From positions 1-64,000 of the forward strand of contig CAVPYZ010000002.1 in assembly GCA_963710165.1 (NCBI GenBank): 64,000 bases of DNA. Direction: 5' to 3'. A program made the position numbers and the translations under genes. Shown here piece by piece: positions 35,180-43,359 of the stretch. Within the stretch, counting starts at the first letter, position 1. Every line of letters starts with the position of its first letter. This stretch comes from JACKIP01 sp963710165. Lineage in GTDB: Bacteria; Pseudomonadota; Alphaproteobacteria; Micavibrionales; Micavibrionaceae. The notes below the pieces were generated by a model, which saw nothing but the letters and a program-made list of their open reading frames with translations, was not told the origin of the DNA and ran no database searches.

Positions 35180-36016
35180 ATGATTATCCTGCAAGATATG
35201 TCAGATCAACCTGAAGGCAAGCAGTCGAATATTATTGTGCGTTTAGCGCAAAATGATGCCGAGCGTGAAGCTGCGCAAATCCTTCGTTATAAAGTGTTTT
35301 ATGAGGAATTTGGCGCGCGACCATCCGAACAGGTGAAGGCGCGCAAAAAAGACTGGGATGAATATGACGACTCCGCCAATCACATGGTTGTTCTGGACGA
35401 ATCACTGGGGGTGGGGCCAAACACAATTATCGGAACATACCGATTATGTGATCAGAAAGTCGCAGAAAACGTCGGGAAATTCTACACGCAAAACGAATAT
35501 GATATTACGCCGCTGATTGATAGTGGTGCCAAGTTATTAGAGTTAGGTCGATCATGTGTAGAACTTGAATACCGGACACGCGCCGTTCTGCAGAAGCTTT
35601 GGCAAGGGATTGCGGATTATGTTTTGGAAAATGAAATAGAAATTTTGTTCGGTTGCGGCAGTTTCCATGGAACAGACCCGAAAAAACATGCGGAGGCGTT
35701 GTCTTATCTGCATCATTATCACCTTGCCGCACCCGGCATACGCCCGCAATCGCTTGATAAACATTATGTTGACATGAATATGATGGCAAAGGCGCGTATA
35801 AACCAGAAACAAATAATTTCCGCTCTGCCGCCGCTTATAAAAGGCTATTTACGTATAGGGGCACTGGTTGGGGACGGCGCATATGTAGATCATAATTTTA
35901 ATTCCACAGATGTGTGCGTTGTTTTACAAACCCATCTGATCGCCAATCGTTATCGTCGTCATTATGAACGTCAAGGTAATGCAACATTTGAGACATCGAC
36001 CCTTGGTGATGTATAA
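35180..36016 (+). CDS. olsB: GNAT-family N-acyltransferase, probable ornithine-lipid synthase OlsB
   Basis: About 278 residues from the ATG at 35180 (an ATG at 35198 is equally possible). The pattern REAAQILRYKVFYEEFGARP, DEYDDSANHMVVLD, IGTYRLCDQKVA, LLELGRSCVELEYRTRAVLQ and IEILFGCGSFHGTDPKKHAE is that of the hemolysin-type OlsB branch, which transfers 3-hydroxyacyl groups from ACP to the amino group of ornithine. The gene eight bases downstream is a PlsC-like O-acyltransferase, giving the olsB-olsA order known for ornithine lipids in alphaproteobacteria. Substrate is inferred, and related enzymes make glutamine or other aminolipids. Confidence 0.68.
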   Translation: MIILQDMSDQPEGKQSNIIVRLAQNDAEREAAQILRYKVFYEEFGARPSEQVKARKKDWDEYDDSANHMVVLDESLGVGPNTIIGTYRLCDQKVAENVGKFYTQNEYDITPLIDSGAKLLELGRSCVELEYRTRAVLQKLWQGIADYVLENEIEILFGCGSFHGTDPKKHAEALSYLHHYHLAAPGIRPQSLDKHYVDMNMMAKARINQKQIISALPPLIKGYLRIGALVGDGAYVDHNFNSTDVCVVLQTHLIANRYRRHYERQGNATFETSTLGDV

Positions 36017-36023
36017 TATATAG

Positions 36024-36761
36024 ATGAGCCTTCCTTTTGCAGTTTTAAAGATTATCCTTTTCCTATTATGGTGTTGCGTGATGGTGCCGGCGCAAATGGT
36101 TGTGTTGTTATTCACAAAGGGGCAGGGTGCCTACATCATTCCAAAATACTGGCATAAAGGTGTGTGCCTGATTTTTGGAATACGTGTCAAGATTAGTGGC
36201 ACGCCTGTTCATAACCGCCAAATTATGTATGTTTCAAATCATTTATCCTATCTGGATATTCCTGCCATCGGCTCTTATCTGAAGGCGTCTTTTATAGCAA
36301 AACAGGAAGTTGCAGGATGGCCAGTTTTCGGGTTTTTATCCAAAATGCAACAAACCGCTTTTGTGGATCGGACAGGCGCACGCATTAAAGAAGATCATTA
36401 TAGTCTGGGCAATATGCTGGATGCGGGTAAGAGCCTGATTTTATTTCCAGAGGGAACATCATCGGACGGGCAGGAACTGCTTCCTTTCAAATCCCGCCTG
36501 TTTTCGTTGGTGATTGAGCGCGTGGAACATGTTGCCGTTCAACCCTTTACCATCAGATTACCCAACGCACAAAACCAAGTGGATCGCGATCAATATGCAT
36601 GGTACGGCGACATGGACTTGGCGCCGCACCTTTGGGCACTTGCCAAAACCAACGGCGTAACAGTCGAGTTGGTTTTTCATGAGATAATCGAGCTGGATAG
36701 CAACGCCGATCGCAAAGAGCTAACGGATCAATGTTTTGAAATTATTAATAGAGGAATGTAA
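36024..36761 (+). CDS. olsA: PlsC-type lyso-lipid acyltransferase, probable OlsA
   Basis: A 245-residue membrane-bound acyltransferase with an N-terminal helix (FAVLKIILFLLWCCVMVP) and the PlsC blocks: VSNHLSYLDIPAIGS (HxxxxD type as NHLSYLD), QQTAFVDRTGARI and ILFPEGTSSDGQELLPFKS. It acylates a lyso-lipid with acyl-ACP or acyl-CoA. Following OlsB closely, its likely substrate is lyso-ornithine lipid, but lysophosphatidic acid acylation (PlsC) is also possible and both can coexist. Confidence 0.72.
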   Translation: MSLPFAVLKIILFLLWCCVMVPAQMVVLLFTKGQGAYIIPKYWHKGVCLIFGIRVKISGTPVHNRQIMYVSNHLSYLDIPAIGSYLKASFIAKQEVAGWPVFGFLSKMQQTAFVDRTGARIKEDHYSLGNMLDAGKSLILFPEGTSSDGQELLPFKSRLFSLVIERVEHVAVQPFTIRLPNAQNQVDRDQYAWYGDMDLAPHLWALAKTNGVTVELVFHEIIELDSNADRKELTDQCFEIINRGM

Positions 36762-36779
36762 GTTTTATTATTGCGAGAC

Positions 36780-37343
36780 TTACATTTCGCTCAAAAACTT
36801 CAAGTCGTCTGGCATTTCAAAATTTGCGGCCTCAAAGTTGTCATTGAGCCAAACTTTATAATCCCAAGGAACTCTACAAAATTTTTCTTGTTCTGCAACA
36901 GCATCAATCAATTCTTGTCCTGTTGCATCCAGACCAGCAAGTTCCAGAAGATCAGGAATTGTTTCTAAGCCTAATTTTATTCTATTTTTATCTAGTGCTT
37001 CTGAGTACCAATCACACATATCTGTGGCGCCTATGTATGGTGCCAGTTGTTCGTAATTACGCTTTGTTTCAGCAATTTGGTGATCTCTTCTAATCTGTAA
37101 TAAATTTTCTTCAGTTGTTCCGATAGCACTACAGAAGGCTTGTGTTGTATCAGGAATGTTTGTGGCTTTTGGAAATTGTTGTGATAAAGAATTTAGCTCT
37201 TCTTGTGGATCTAAATATACAATTGCGCGTGAGGGAGCGCCTTCAAAACCTTCATAACTAACTTCTTGTTGAAGTCTTTCAATACGTTCGCCTACACCTT
37301 CATTTTCTTTTTCAATTCGTTTTTCCATTTTTTTTGATGGCAT
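36780..37343 (-). CDS. Hypothetical soluble protein
   Basis: About 187 residues from the ATG at 37343, chosen because AGGAG lies seven bases upstream; the preceding GTG is less likely. It is charged and mostly helical, with no signal or membrane segment, beginning with a Lys/Glu-rich stretch (KKMEKRIEKENEGVGERIER) and carrying three cysteines. I do not recognise a family. It lies in the space where rpsB-tsf normally precede pyrH in alphaproteobacteria, and its base use is more AT-rich than the flanking genes. Confidence 0.6.
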   Translation of the reverse strand: MPSKKMEKRIEKENEGVGERIERLQQEVSYEGFEGAPSRAIVYLDPQEELNSLSQQFPKATNIPDTTQAFCSAIGTTEENLLQIRRDHQIAETKRNYEQLAPYIGATDMCDWYSEALDKNRIKLGLETIPDLLELAGLDATGQELIDAVAEQEKFCRVPWDYKVWLNDNFEAANFEMPDDLKFLSEM

Positions 37344-37471
37344 CACTTTACTCCTCTAATATATTACATATTAAAATATATAAATATTGATTTTAATGCA
37401 AGTTCTCTTGCCAAAATAACTTCTTTCCCTTACATTGCGGTTCAGAAAACAATAAAGAGAAAAGATACTAT

Positions 37472-38227
37472 ATGTCTTCCGTTGCCGCACTTTCTGAACC
37501 ATTTCCCAAGCTTGATTTTAAACGTGTTCTTCTGAAAATGTCGGGTGAGGTTTTGATGGGAAAAAATGAATTCGGGCTGGATCCTGAAACGGTTGACCGC
37601 GTTGCCCGCGATATCAAAGAGGTCAAGGATATGGGCGTGGAGGTTTGTGTAACCGTTGGTGCGGGTAATATCTTTCGAGGTGTGTCCGGCGCCTCCCAAG
37701 GAATGGACAGAACAACAGCTGATTATATGGGTATGCTGGGGATTGTCATCAACGCACTCGCCCTGCAAAATTCGTTAGAGCGTTTAGGCGTTGAGACCCG
37801 CGTACAATCTGCCATTCGTATGGACACAATTTGTGAGCCCTATATTCGTCGTAAAGCTGTTCGCCATATGGAGAAAGGACGCGTTGTTATTTTTGCAGCA
37901 GGAACAGGCAACCCCTATTTTACATCTGACACAGCCGCCACTTTGCGCGCTTCAGAAATGGATTGTGACGCGATTATGAAGGGCACGAAGGTAGACGGCG
38001 TTTACACCGCAGATCCGATGAAAGATAAAACCGCAGAACATTATGAACATATCAGCTATATGGATGTGCTTACCCAGAATTTGCGCGTGATGGATACAAC
38101 AGCGATTTCACTGGCAAAAGAAAATGACCTTCCGATTGTGATTTTTTCAATTCGTGAAGAAGGAAACATCGCCCGCGTTATGAAGGGTGAGGGTAAATAT
38201 ACAATTGTGAATAACGAGGTAGGATAA
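37472..38227 (+). CDS. pyrH: UMP kinase
   Basis: A 251-residue amino-acid-kinase-fold enzyme: RVLLKMSGEVLMGKNEFGLD, VTVGAGNIFRGVSGASQGMD, TADYMGMLGIVINALALQ, FAAGTGNPYFTSDTAATLRA, MKGTKVDGVYTADP and a closing IVNNEV. It phosphorylates UMP to UDP. First gene of the envelope-biogenesis operon, followed by frr after six bases. rpsB and tsf, normally upstream, are missing. Confidence 0.96.
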   Translation: MSSVAALSEPFPKLDFKRVLLKMSGEVLMGKNEFGLDPETVDRVARDIKEVKDMGVEVCVTVGAGNIFRGVSGASQGMDRTTADYMGMLGIVINALALQNSLERLGVETRVQSAIRMDTICEPYIRRKAVRHMEKGRVVIFAAGTGNPYFTSDTAATLRASEMDCDAIMKGTKVDGVYTADPMKDKTAEHYEHISYMDVLTQNLRVMDTTAISLAKENDLPIVIFSIREEGNIARVMKGEGKYTIVNNEVG

Positions 38228-38232
38228 TAACC

Positions 38233-38787
38233 ATGTCATTTAATATAAAAGACCTGCGTACGCGTATGGAAAAATCGATTGATAGTTTAACGAACGATTT
38301 TAACGGGCTTAGAACTGGTAGAGCCTCTGTCAACATGCTTGATCCTGTTGTTGTGGATGTATATGGCTCGAAAATGCCGCTTAATCAAGTGGCATCAGTT
38401 TCAACGCCTGAATCACGTTTGATTTCCGTATCTGTCTGGGACGCCAATAACACTAAAGCGGTTGAAAAAGCGATCGCCAATGCAGGTTTGGGTCTTAATC
38501 CGCAACCGGAAGGTAACCTGATCCGTGTGCCGGTTCCTGAACTGAATGAAGAGCGTCGTAAAGAGCTGACAAAAGTTGCCGGTCAATATGCAGAAAACGC
38601 CCGCATCGCTATTCGTAATATCCGTCGTGATGGTATGGACGCGCTGAAAGCACAAGAGAAAGCCAAAGAAATTTCAGAGGATGATCTAAAGCGTCTGTCT
38701 GATGATGTTCAAAAGCTGACAGATGAAAAAATTAAACATATTGATGACATGCTATCATCCAAAGAAAAAGACATTATGACGGTTTAA
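38233..38787 (+). CDS. frr: Ribosome recycling factor
   Basis: A 184-residue, all-helical and beta protein of the usual length: RTRMEKSIDSLTNDFNGLRT, GRASVNMLDPVVVDVYGSKM, LNQVASVSTPESRLISVSVW and EERRKELTKVAGQYAENARI. It splits post-termination ribosomes with EF-G. AGGATAATAACC precedes the ATG; the TAA abuts the uppS ATG with no gap. Confidence 0.97.
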   Translation: MSFNIKDLRTRMEKSIDSLTNDFNGLRTGRASVNMLDPVVVDVYGSKMPLNQVASVSTPESRLISVSVWDANNTKAVEKAIANAGLGLNPQPEGNLIRVPVPELNEERRKELTKVAGQYAENARIAIRNIRRDGMDALKAQEKAKEISEDDLKRLSDDVQKLTDEKIKHIDDMLSSKEKDIMTV

Positions 38788-39495
38788 ATGAGTAAGGTGC
38801 CACAACATATCGCGATTATCATGGATGGGAATGGCCGTTGGGCACAATCCCGTGGTCTTCCGCGTTTTGAGGGGCATCGTCGTGGTGCCGATGCTGTTCG
38901 TAAAACCATTAAAGCCAGCGCGGAAATGGGTCTTGGATATTTGACGCTTTTTGGATTTTCATCAGAAAACTGGAAACGTCCGCAAGATGAAGTCAAAGAG
39001 CTGATGAAGTTATTGCGCTATTACCTGCGCGCAGAAACGGCTGAGCTTCATAAAAATAATATAAAAATTCGTGTTGTCGGTGATCGTAAACCCTTCAGCC
39101 ATGATATTGTTGAGTTAATTGAAAACGCAGAAAACCTGACCAAAAACAACTCAGGTTTAGGTTTAACAATCGCCCTTAACTATGGTGGGCGTAACGATAT
39201 TTTGCAGGCAGCCAAGAAAGTTGCAGATAGCGGTTTAGAGCTTGATGATAATGCTTTTGCGATGGCGTTCGAACAATCGCTGATGACAAAAGGTTTGCCC
39301 GACCCTGATTTATTAATCCGTACCAGCGGCGAGCAGAGAATTAGTAATTTTCTTCTATGGCAGTGTGCTTACAGCGAGCTGTATTTTACAGATACGCTGT
39401 GGCCGGATTTCAATAAAGAAAACTTGATAGACGCTATTGAATGCTATACGAAAAGAGACAGACGCTTTGGAAGCGTCAAAACTCTTAAGTCGTAA
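38788..39495 (+). CDS. uppS: Undecaprenyl diphosphate synthase (isoprenyl transferase)
   Basis: A 235-residue cis-prenyltransferase with IAIIMDGNGRWAQSRGLPR (diphosphate-binding Asp and NGRW), GHRRGADAVR, TLFGFSSENWKRP, NYGGRNDI, and DLLIRTSGEQRISNFLLWQ with SELYFTDTLWPDF. It builds the C55 lipid carrier for peptidoglycan and O-antigen. It starts on the base after the frr stop codon, so coupling is tight. Confidence 0.96.
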   Translation: MSKVPQHIAIIMDGNGRWAQSRGLPRFEGHRRGADAVRKTIKASAEMGLGYLTLFGFSSENWKRPQDEVKELMKLLRYYLRAETAELHKNNIKIRVVGDRKPFSHDIVELIENAENLTKNNSGLGLTIALNYGGRNDILQAAKKVADSGLELDDNAFAMAFEQSLMTKGLPDPDLLIRTSGEQRISNFLLWQCAYSELYFTDTLWPDFNKENLIDAIECYTKRDRRFGSVKTLKS

Positions 39496-39498
39496 AAT

Positions 39499-40176
39499 AT
39501 GAGCCTTTCAAAATTACAGACGCGGCTGGTCTCAGCCCTGATTATGTTTCCGCCCGTTATCCTGATTGTTTATGTGGGAGGCGCTTTTTTTGCGGCGCTT
39601 TTATTTTTAACATTTCTTATATCTTTACATGAATGGTCACGTTTATCATTTAAAACTAATTTTTCCTTTGTGTTTCTAATCTTGGGATTATTTTATCTGG
39701 GGGGATCGTACTACGCGTTTTATCAACTGCGCGAAATACCGGAAACAGGATTAATCCTAAGTATTCTGGCATTTTTCTCTGTCTGGTCATCGGATAGCTT
39801 TGCCTATATTTTTGGAAAAGTCATTGGCGGGCCAAAATTATTACCGATGGTCAGTCCCAATAAAACTGTTGCTGGGCTATTGGGGGCGATGTTTGGTGTT
39901 ATAACCGTATTGCTTATAGGCAAAATAGCGTTGGAGGTTTTGGATATTTCTGAACCTTATATGAGTTATATATTCATTTTATTGTTCGGCGCATTTCTAG
40001 GAATTGTCGCACAAGCAGGTGATCTGATGATTTCAGCGCTAAAACGTATTGCAAATGTAAAAGATACGGGAACAATCATCCCCGGTCATGGCGGGTTGTT
40101 GGATCGTATAGATGCTTTGCTGCTTGTAACGCCTGTCTTTTACTTTGTCGCCGCCATTTTCCTGAACGGATCATAG
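39499..40176 (+). CDS. cdsA: Phosphatidate cytidylyltransferase (CDP-diglyceride synthase)
   Basis: A 225-residue polytopic membrane protein. The CDS signature is seen near the C-terminus: WSSDSFAYIFGKVIGGPKLL, SPNKTVAGLLGAMFG and SALKRIANVKDTGTIIPGHG with GLLDRIDALL. It makes CDP-diacylglycerol from phosphatidate and CTP, the substrate of Pcs encoded 20 kb upstream. It is shorter than E. coli CdsA (about 285) but has all catalytic blocks. Spacing of three bases on each side. Confidence 0.95.
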   Translation: MSLSKLQTRLVSALIMFPPVILIVYVGGAFFAALLFLTFLISLHEWSRLSFKTNFSFVFLILGLFYLGGSYYAFYQLREIPETGLILSILAFFSVWSSDSFAYIFGKVIGGPKLLPMVSPNKTVAGLLGAMFGVITVLLIGKIALEVLDISEPYMSYIFILLFGAFLGIVAQAGDLMISALKRIANVKDTGTIIPGHGGLLDRIDALLLVTPVFYFVAAIFLNGS

Positions 40177-40179
40177 GGT

Positions 40180-41283
40180 ATGAAAACGGTCAATATATTA
40201 GGTGCTACGGGGTCTGTCGGGCAAAGTACGATTGATGTTACTTTGGCTCATCCTGATAAGTTCACGCTTAATATTGTTTCTGCTCATACAAAAAAAACAG
40301 AGCTTGCTGACATTAAACAGAAAACAAATGCCAAGATAGCTATTCTAACCACTGAAAATAAAAACGCGCTTCTCGAAGCATTGGAAGAGCCTGTCGATAT
40401 TACTGTGGCCGCCATTGTAGGTATGGCGGGCTTAGAGCCGTTATTAAAAGCTATTCCTCATTCAAAAGCGATTGCGATTGCAAATAAAGAACCGCTGGTC
40501 GCGGCGGGTGATCTGGTTCTTGCCGAATGTCAAAAATATGGCACGAAAATCCTTCCCGTCGATAGTGAACATAATGCGATTTTTCAGGTCTTTGAACAAA
40601 AACAAAAAGATCAGATCGAGCGCATTATTCTAACAGCATCCGGCGGGCCTTTCCGCACACATTCTCTCAAAGACATGAAAGCTATTACTCCTGAACAGGC
40701 GGTTAAACACCCGAATTGGTCAATGGGCGCCAAAATCTCTGTTGATAGCGCAACCATGATGAATAAGGCGCTGGAAGTTATCGAAGCACATTATTTATTT
40801 GATATGCCTGCCGATAAAATCGATGTGTTGGTGCATCCGCAATCGATTATTCATTCCATGGTGGAATATAGCGACGGCTCCGTCTTGGCACAATTGGGCG
40901 CGCCGGATATGAAAACGCCCATTACATATGCCCTCGGATGGCCTGATCGAATATCTTCACCCGGTCAAAAGCTTGATTTTACAAAAGTAAAACACCTTGA
41001 TTTTGAACAACCAGACCTTACACGTTTCCCCTCCATTCGCTTGGCTTATGAATGCTTAAAACAGGGGCAGGGCGCATGCCTGACATTAAATGCCGCAAAC
41101 GAAGTTTGTGTCGACGCGTTTTTAAAAAAGCAAATCGGATTTTTGGACATTGTCGATATTAATGAGCGTGTTCTGAACGAGATAAAGTCTGTCTCTTTAA
41201 GCGATCTGGAAAGCATCCTTAGATTTGATCAGCAAGTCCGAGATCAAACCCATAAAATAATCGCAAAACAGGTTTCGTTTTAA
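40180..41283 (+). CDS. dxr: 1-deoxy-D-xylulose 5-phosphate reductoisomerase
   Basis: A 367-residue enzyme: NADPH fold NILGATGSVGQSTIDV, AIAIANKEPLVAAGDLV, metal site PVDSEHNAIFQ, LTASGGPFRTHSLKDM, HPNWSMGAKISVDSATMMNK and VHPQSIIHSMVEYSDGSVLA. It converts DXP to MEP with NADPH in the non-mevalonate isoprenoid pathway, feeding UppS. The last base of its stop overlaps the next ATG region by one base. Confidence 0.97.
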   Translation: MKTVNILGATGSVGQSTIDVTLAHPDKFTLNIVSAHTKKTELADIKQKTNAKIAILTTENKNALLEALEEPVDITVAAIVGMAGLEPLLKAIPHSKAIAIANKEPLVAAGDLVLAECQKYGTKILPVDSEHNAIFQVFEQKQKDQIERIILTASGGPFRTHSLKDMKAITPEQAVKHPNWSMGAKISVDSATMMNKALEVIEAHYLFDMPADKIDVLVHPQSIIHSMVEYSDGSVLAQLGAPDMKTPITYALGWPDRISSPGQKLDFTKVKHLDFEQPDLTRFPSIRLAYECLKQGQGACLTLNAANEVCVDAFLKKQIGFLDIVDINERVLNEIKSVSLSDLESILRFDQQVRDQTHKIIAKQVSF

Positions 41284-41873
41284 TGTTATCGCCTGAACTT
41301 TTTGCAATTTTGGCGATACTTGTTTCCGTTATTCGGTATGGAACATATTTGCGTGCCATATATTTAAAGGAAGCGCGTCCGCATGTTTTTTCTTGGTTTA
41401 ACTGGGGCATTGTTACAGGAATAGGCGCATATGCACAAATTGTTCTGGACGGCGGGCCATCAGCGTGGGTTTTGATTGTTGTTTCCTCAACATGTTTCTT
41501 TATAGCAGGTGTCGCATTATTTATCGGTGAAAAGAATATAGCGCGCAGTGACTGGTATGCTTTTTTAGGGGCATTAATTGCGATACCCGTCTGGATATAT
41601 ACAAATGATCCTATCGCCGCAATTTTTGTTATTGTTGTTATAGATATCCTGACCTATTACCCGACCATAAGAAAATCATGGCATGATCCATGGGGAGAGC
41701 CGCCAAGTTCATATTTCTGGGCGGGGCTAAGATACTTTCTTGCCTTATTTGCCGTTTCTCCTGTAACGTGGGAAACGCTTTTTTACCCATTCTTTTTAAT
41801 GGTAACGGACTGGGGATTTGCGTTATATGTACTATATAGAAGAAGAGTTCTAACAAGAAAACTAAAGGAATAA
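41283..41873 (+). CDS. Polytopic membrane protein with two PQ-loop-like halves, inserted between dxr and rseP
   Basis: A 196-residue protein of about seven helices. Two related units, RAIYLKEARPHVFSWFNW near residue 25 and TYYPTIRKSWHDPWGEPPSS near 120, each show Y-x-x-x-I-x-K and a downstream W, reminding me of PQ-loop/SemiSWEET triple-helix bundles, though the PQ pair itself is replaced (LR, YPT). Function unknown; transport of a small solute is one possibility. It starts one base into the dxr stop and ends one base before rseP, so it is firmly part of this operon. The usual dxr-rseP junction lacks it. Confidence 0.6.
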   Translation: MLSPELFAILAILVSVIRYGTYLRAIYLKEARPHVFSWFNWGIVTGIGAYAQIVLDGGPSAWVLIVVSSTCFFIAGVALFIGEKNIARSDWYAFLGALIAIPVWIYTNDPIAAIFVIVVIDILTYYPTIRKSWHDPWGEPPSSYFWAGLRYFLALFAVSPVTWETLFYPFFLMVTDWGFALYVLYRRRVLTRKLKE

Positions 41874-41874
41874 T

Positions 41875-43266
41875 ATGTCGACAATTTCTGATTTTATGCA
41901 ACTGATGGCAGAGAATGTCTGGCTTTATGGTGGGGCATTCCTGCTTGTATTGTCGATATTGGTATTTGTTCATGAATGGGGTCATTACATTGTCGCAAAA
42001 AAATGCGGCGTTAAAGTCGACTCGTTTTCAATCGGATTTGGACCGGAACTATTCGGATATACAGACAGGTCTGGAACGCGCTGGAAATTCTCTCTTGTAC
42101 CTTTGGGTGGCTACGTCAAAATGTTTGGTGATCAGGATCCTGCCAGTGCTGGTTTTTCTGACGAACTTGTCGGGGAAGATGAAGAATCGCGTCCCATGAC
42201 AGACGGTGAGAAGAAACAAGCTTTCTTCGCTAAATCAGTCGGACAGAGAGCTGCGATTGTCTTTGCGGGCCCCGCGATTAATTTCATTTTCGCAATTATA
42301 CTATTAGCAGGTTTGTACATATTCCATGGTAAGCCTGTCACGCCGCCTGTTGCAGGTGCAATCGTCGAGGGTTCAGCCGCGGCGCAAGCGGGGTTTGAGC
42401 CGCATGATATTGTGTTATCGATTGATGGTAAGAATATCAGATCTTTCGAAGAAATACGTCGCGCTGTTATGATCGGTCTTGATACGCCCCTGGATTTTGT
42501 TGTGGATCGTAACGGGCAAGAGGTTGCCTTTACTGCCACACCAGAGAAGTTTCAGGACAGAGACCGCTTTGGTTTTTCACAATCGCGTGGACTTTTGGGA
42601 ATTTTAGGGCCAGCAGAAGGGCTTCATTTATCTTCAGTCACTAGCGTTAACGGACAAGACGTCAGCAGCGTTGATGAGGCACGTACACTTATTACACAAA
42701 ATCTGGATCAGAAAATTACATTGGGTCTTATGCGCGCCGAAGATACGATTTCATATTATATCACGCGTCCCTCTCGTGAATTGAATGACGGATTATTTGA
42801 TGAAACCAGTACGGATTATAATCACCTGCTGATCATGAATGATTTATCCTCAAACTATATGATTACCTATGGCGTGATTGATAGTGTTAAAGAGGCGGTT
42901 ATTGAAACGGCTGATATTACGGTCTCTACACTCTATGCGCTTGGTCAAATGGTTACAGGAACACGTAGCGCGAAAGAGCTGGGCGGAATAATTCGCATCG
43001 GCGCAATTGCGGGCGATATGGCGACCAGCGGTATGATCGCGTTAATCACCTTTACCGCGTTGCTGTCGATTAATCTTGGTTTGATCAACTTGTTCCCGAT
43101 TCCTCTTCTTGATGGGGGGCACCTTGTATTTTACGGTGTTGAAGCTCTGAAAGGTTCACCTGTTTCTGAAAATGTGCAGGAATATGCGTTTCGCTTTGGC
43201 ATTGTGGTTTTGGTCGGACTGATGTTATTTGCCAATTTGAATGATATATTCCATTTGATCTTATAG
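41875..43266 (+). CDS. rseP: Site-2 intramembrane zinc protease RseP
   Basis: A 463-residue membrane protease. Helix 1 carries the zinc motif LVFVHEWGHYIVAKKCGVKV, followed by GFGPELFGYTDRSGTRW and VPLGGYVKMFGD. Two PDZ domains follow (EGSAAAQAGFEPHDIVLSID, then a second around SVTSVNGQDVSSVDEARTLI) and the C-terminal NLFPIPLLDGGHLVFYGVEA supplies the third ligand. RseP cleaves anti-sigma factors and remnant signal peptides in the membrane. It is longer than most alphaproteobacterial homologues because of the full second PDZ-like region. bamA follows after 93 bases, the usual order. Confidence 0.95.
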   Translation: MSTISDFMQLMAENVWLYGGAFLLVLSILVFVHEWGHYIVAKKCGVKVDSFSIGFGPELFGYTDRSGTRWKFSLVPLGGYVKMFGDQDPASAGFSDELVGEDEESRPMTDGEKKQAFFAKSVGQRAAIVFAGPAINFIFAIILLAGLYIFHGKPVTPPVAGAIVEGSAAAQAGFEPHDIVLSIDGKNIRSFEEIRRAVMIGLDTPLDFVVDRNGQEVAFTATPEKFQDRDRFGFSQSRGLLGILGPAEGLHLSSVTSVNGQDVSSVDEARTLITQNLDQKITLGLMRAEDTISYYITRPSRELNDGLFDETSTDYNHLLIMNDLSSNYMITYGVIDSVKEAVIETADITVSTLYALGQMVTGTRSAKELGGIIRIGAIAGDMATSGMIALITFTALLSINLGLINLFPIPLLDGGHLVFYGVEALKGSPVSENVQEYAFRFGIVVLVGLMLFANLNDIFHLIL

Positions 43267-43359
43267 AACATTGTAAAAACAACACATTTCAGTGTGTAAA
43301 TTATGCAAAAATAGAGAAAGCGAATTGACCGATTCTCTTAAATCTCTTATACCAGATAG

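Noticed and set aside
42132..42539. Minus-strand frame inside rseP with a Ser/Pro-rich product.
   Set aside because: Antisense shadow of an intact rseP with no start signals.
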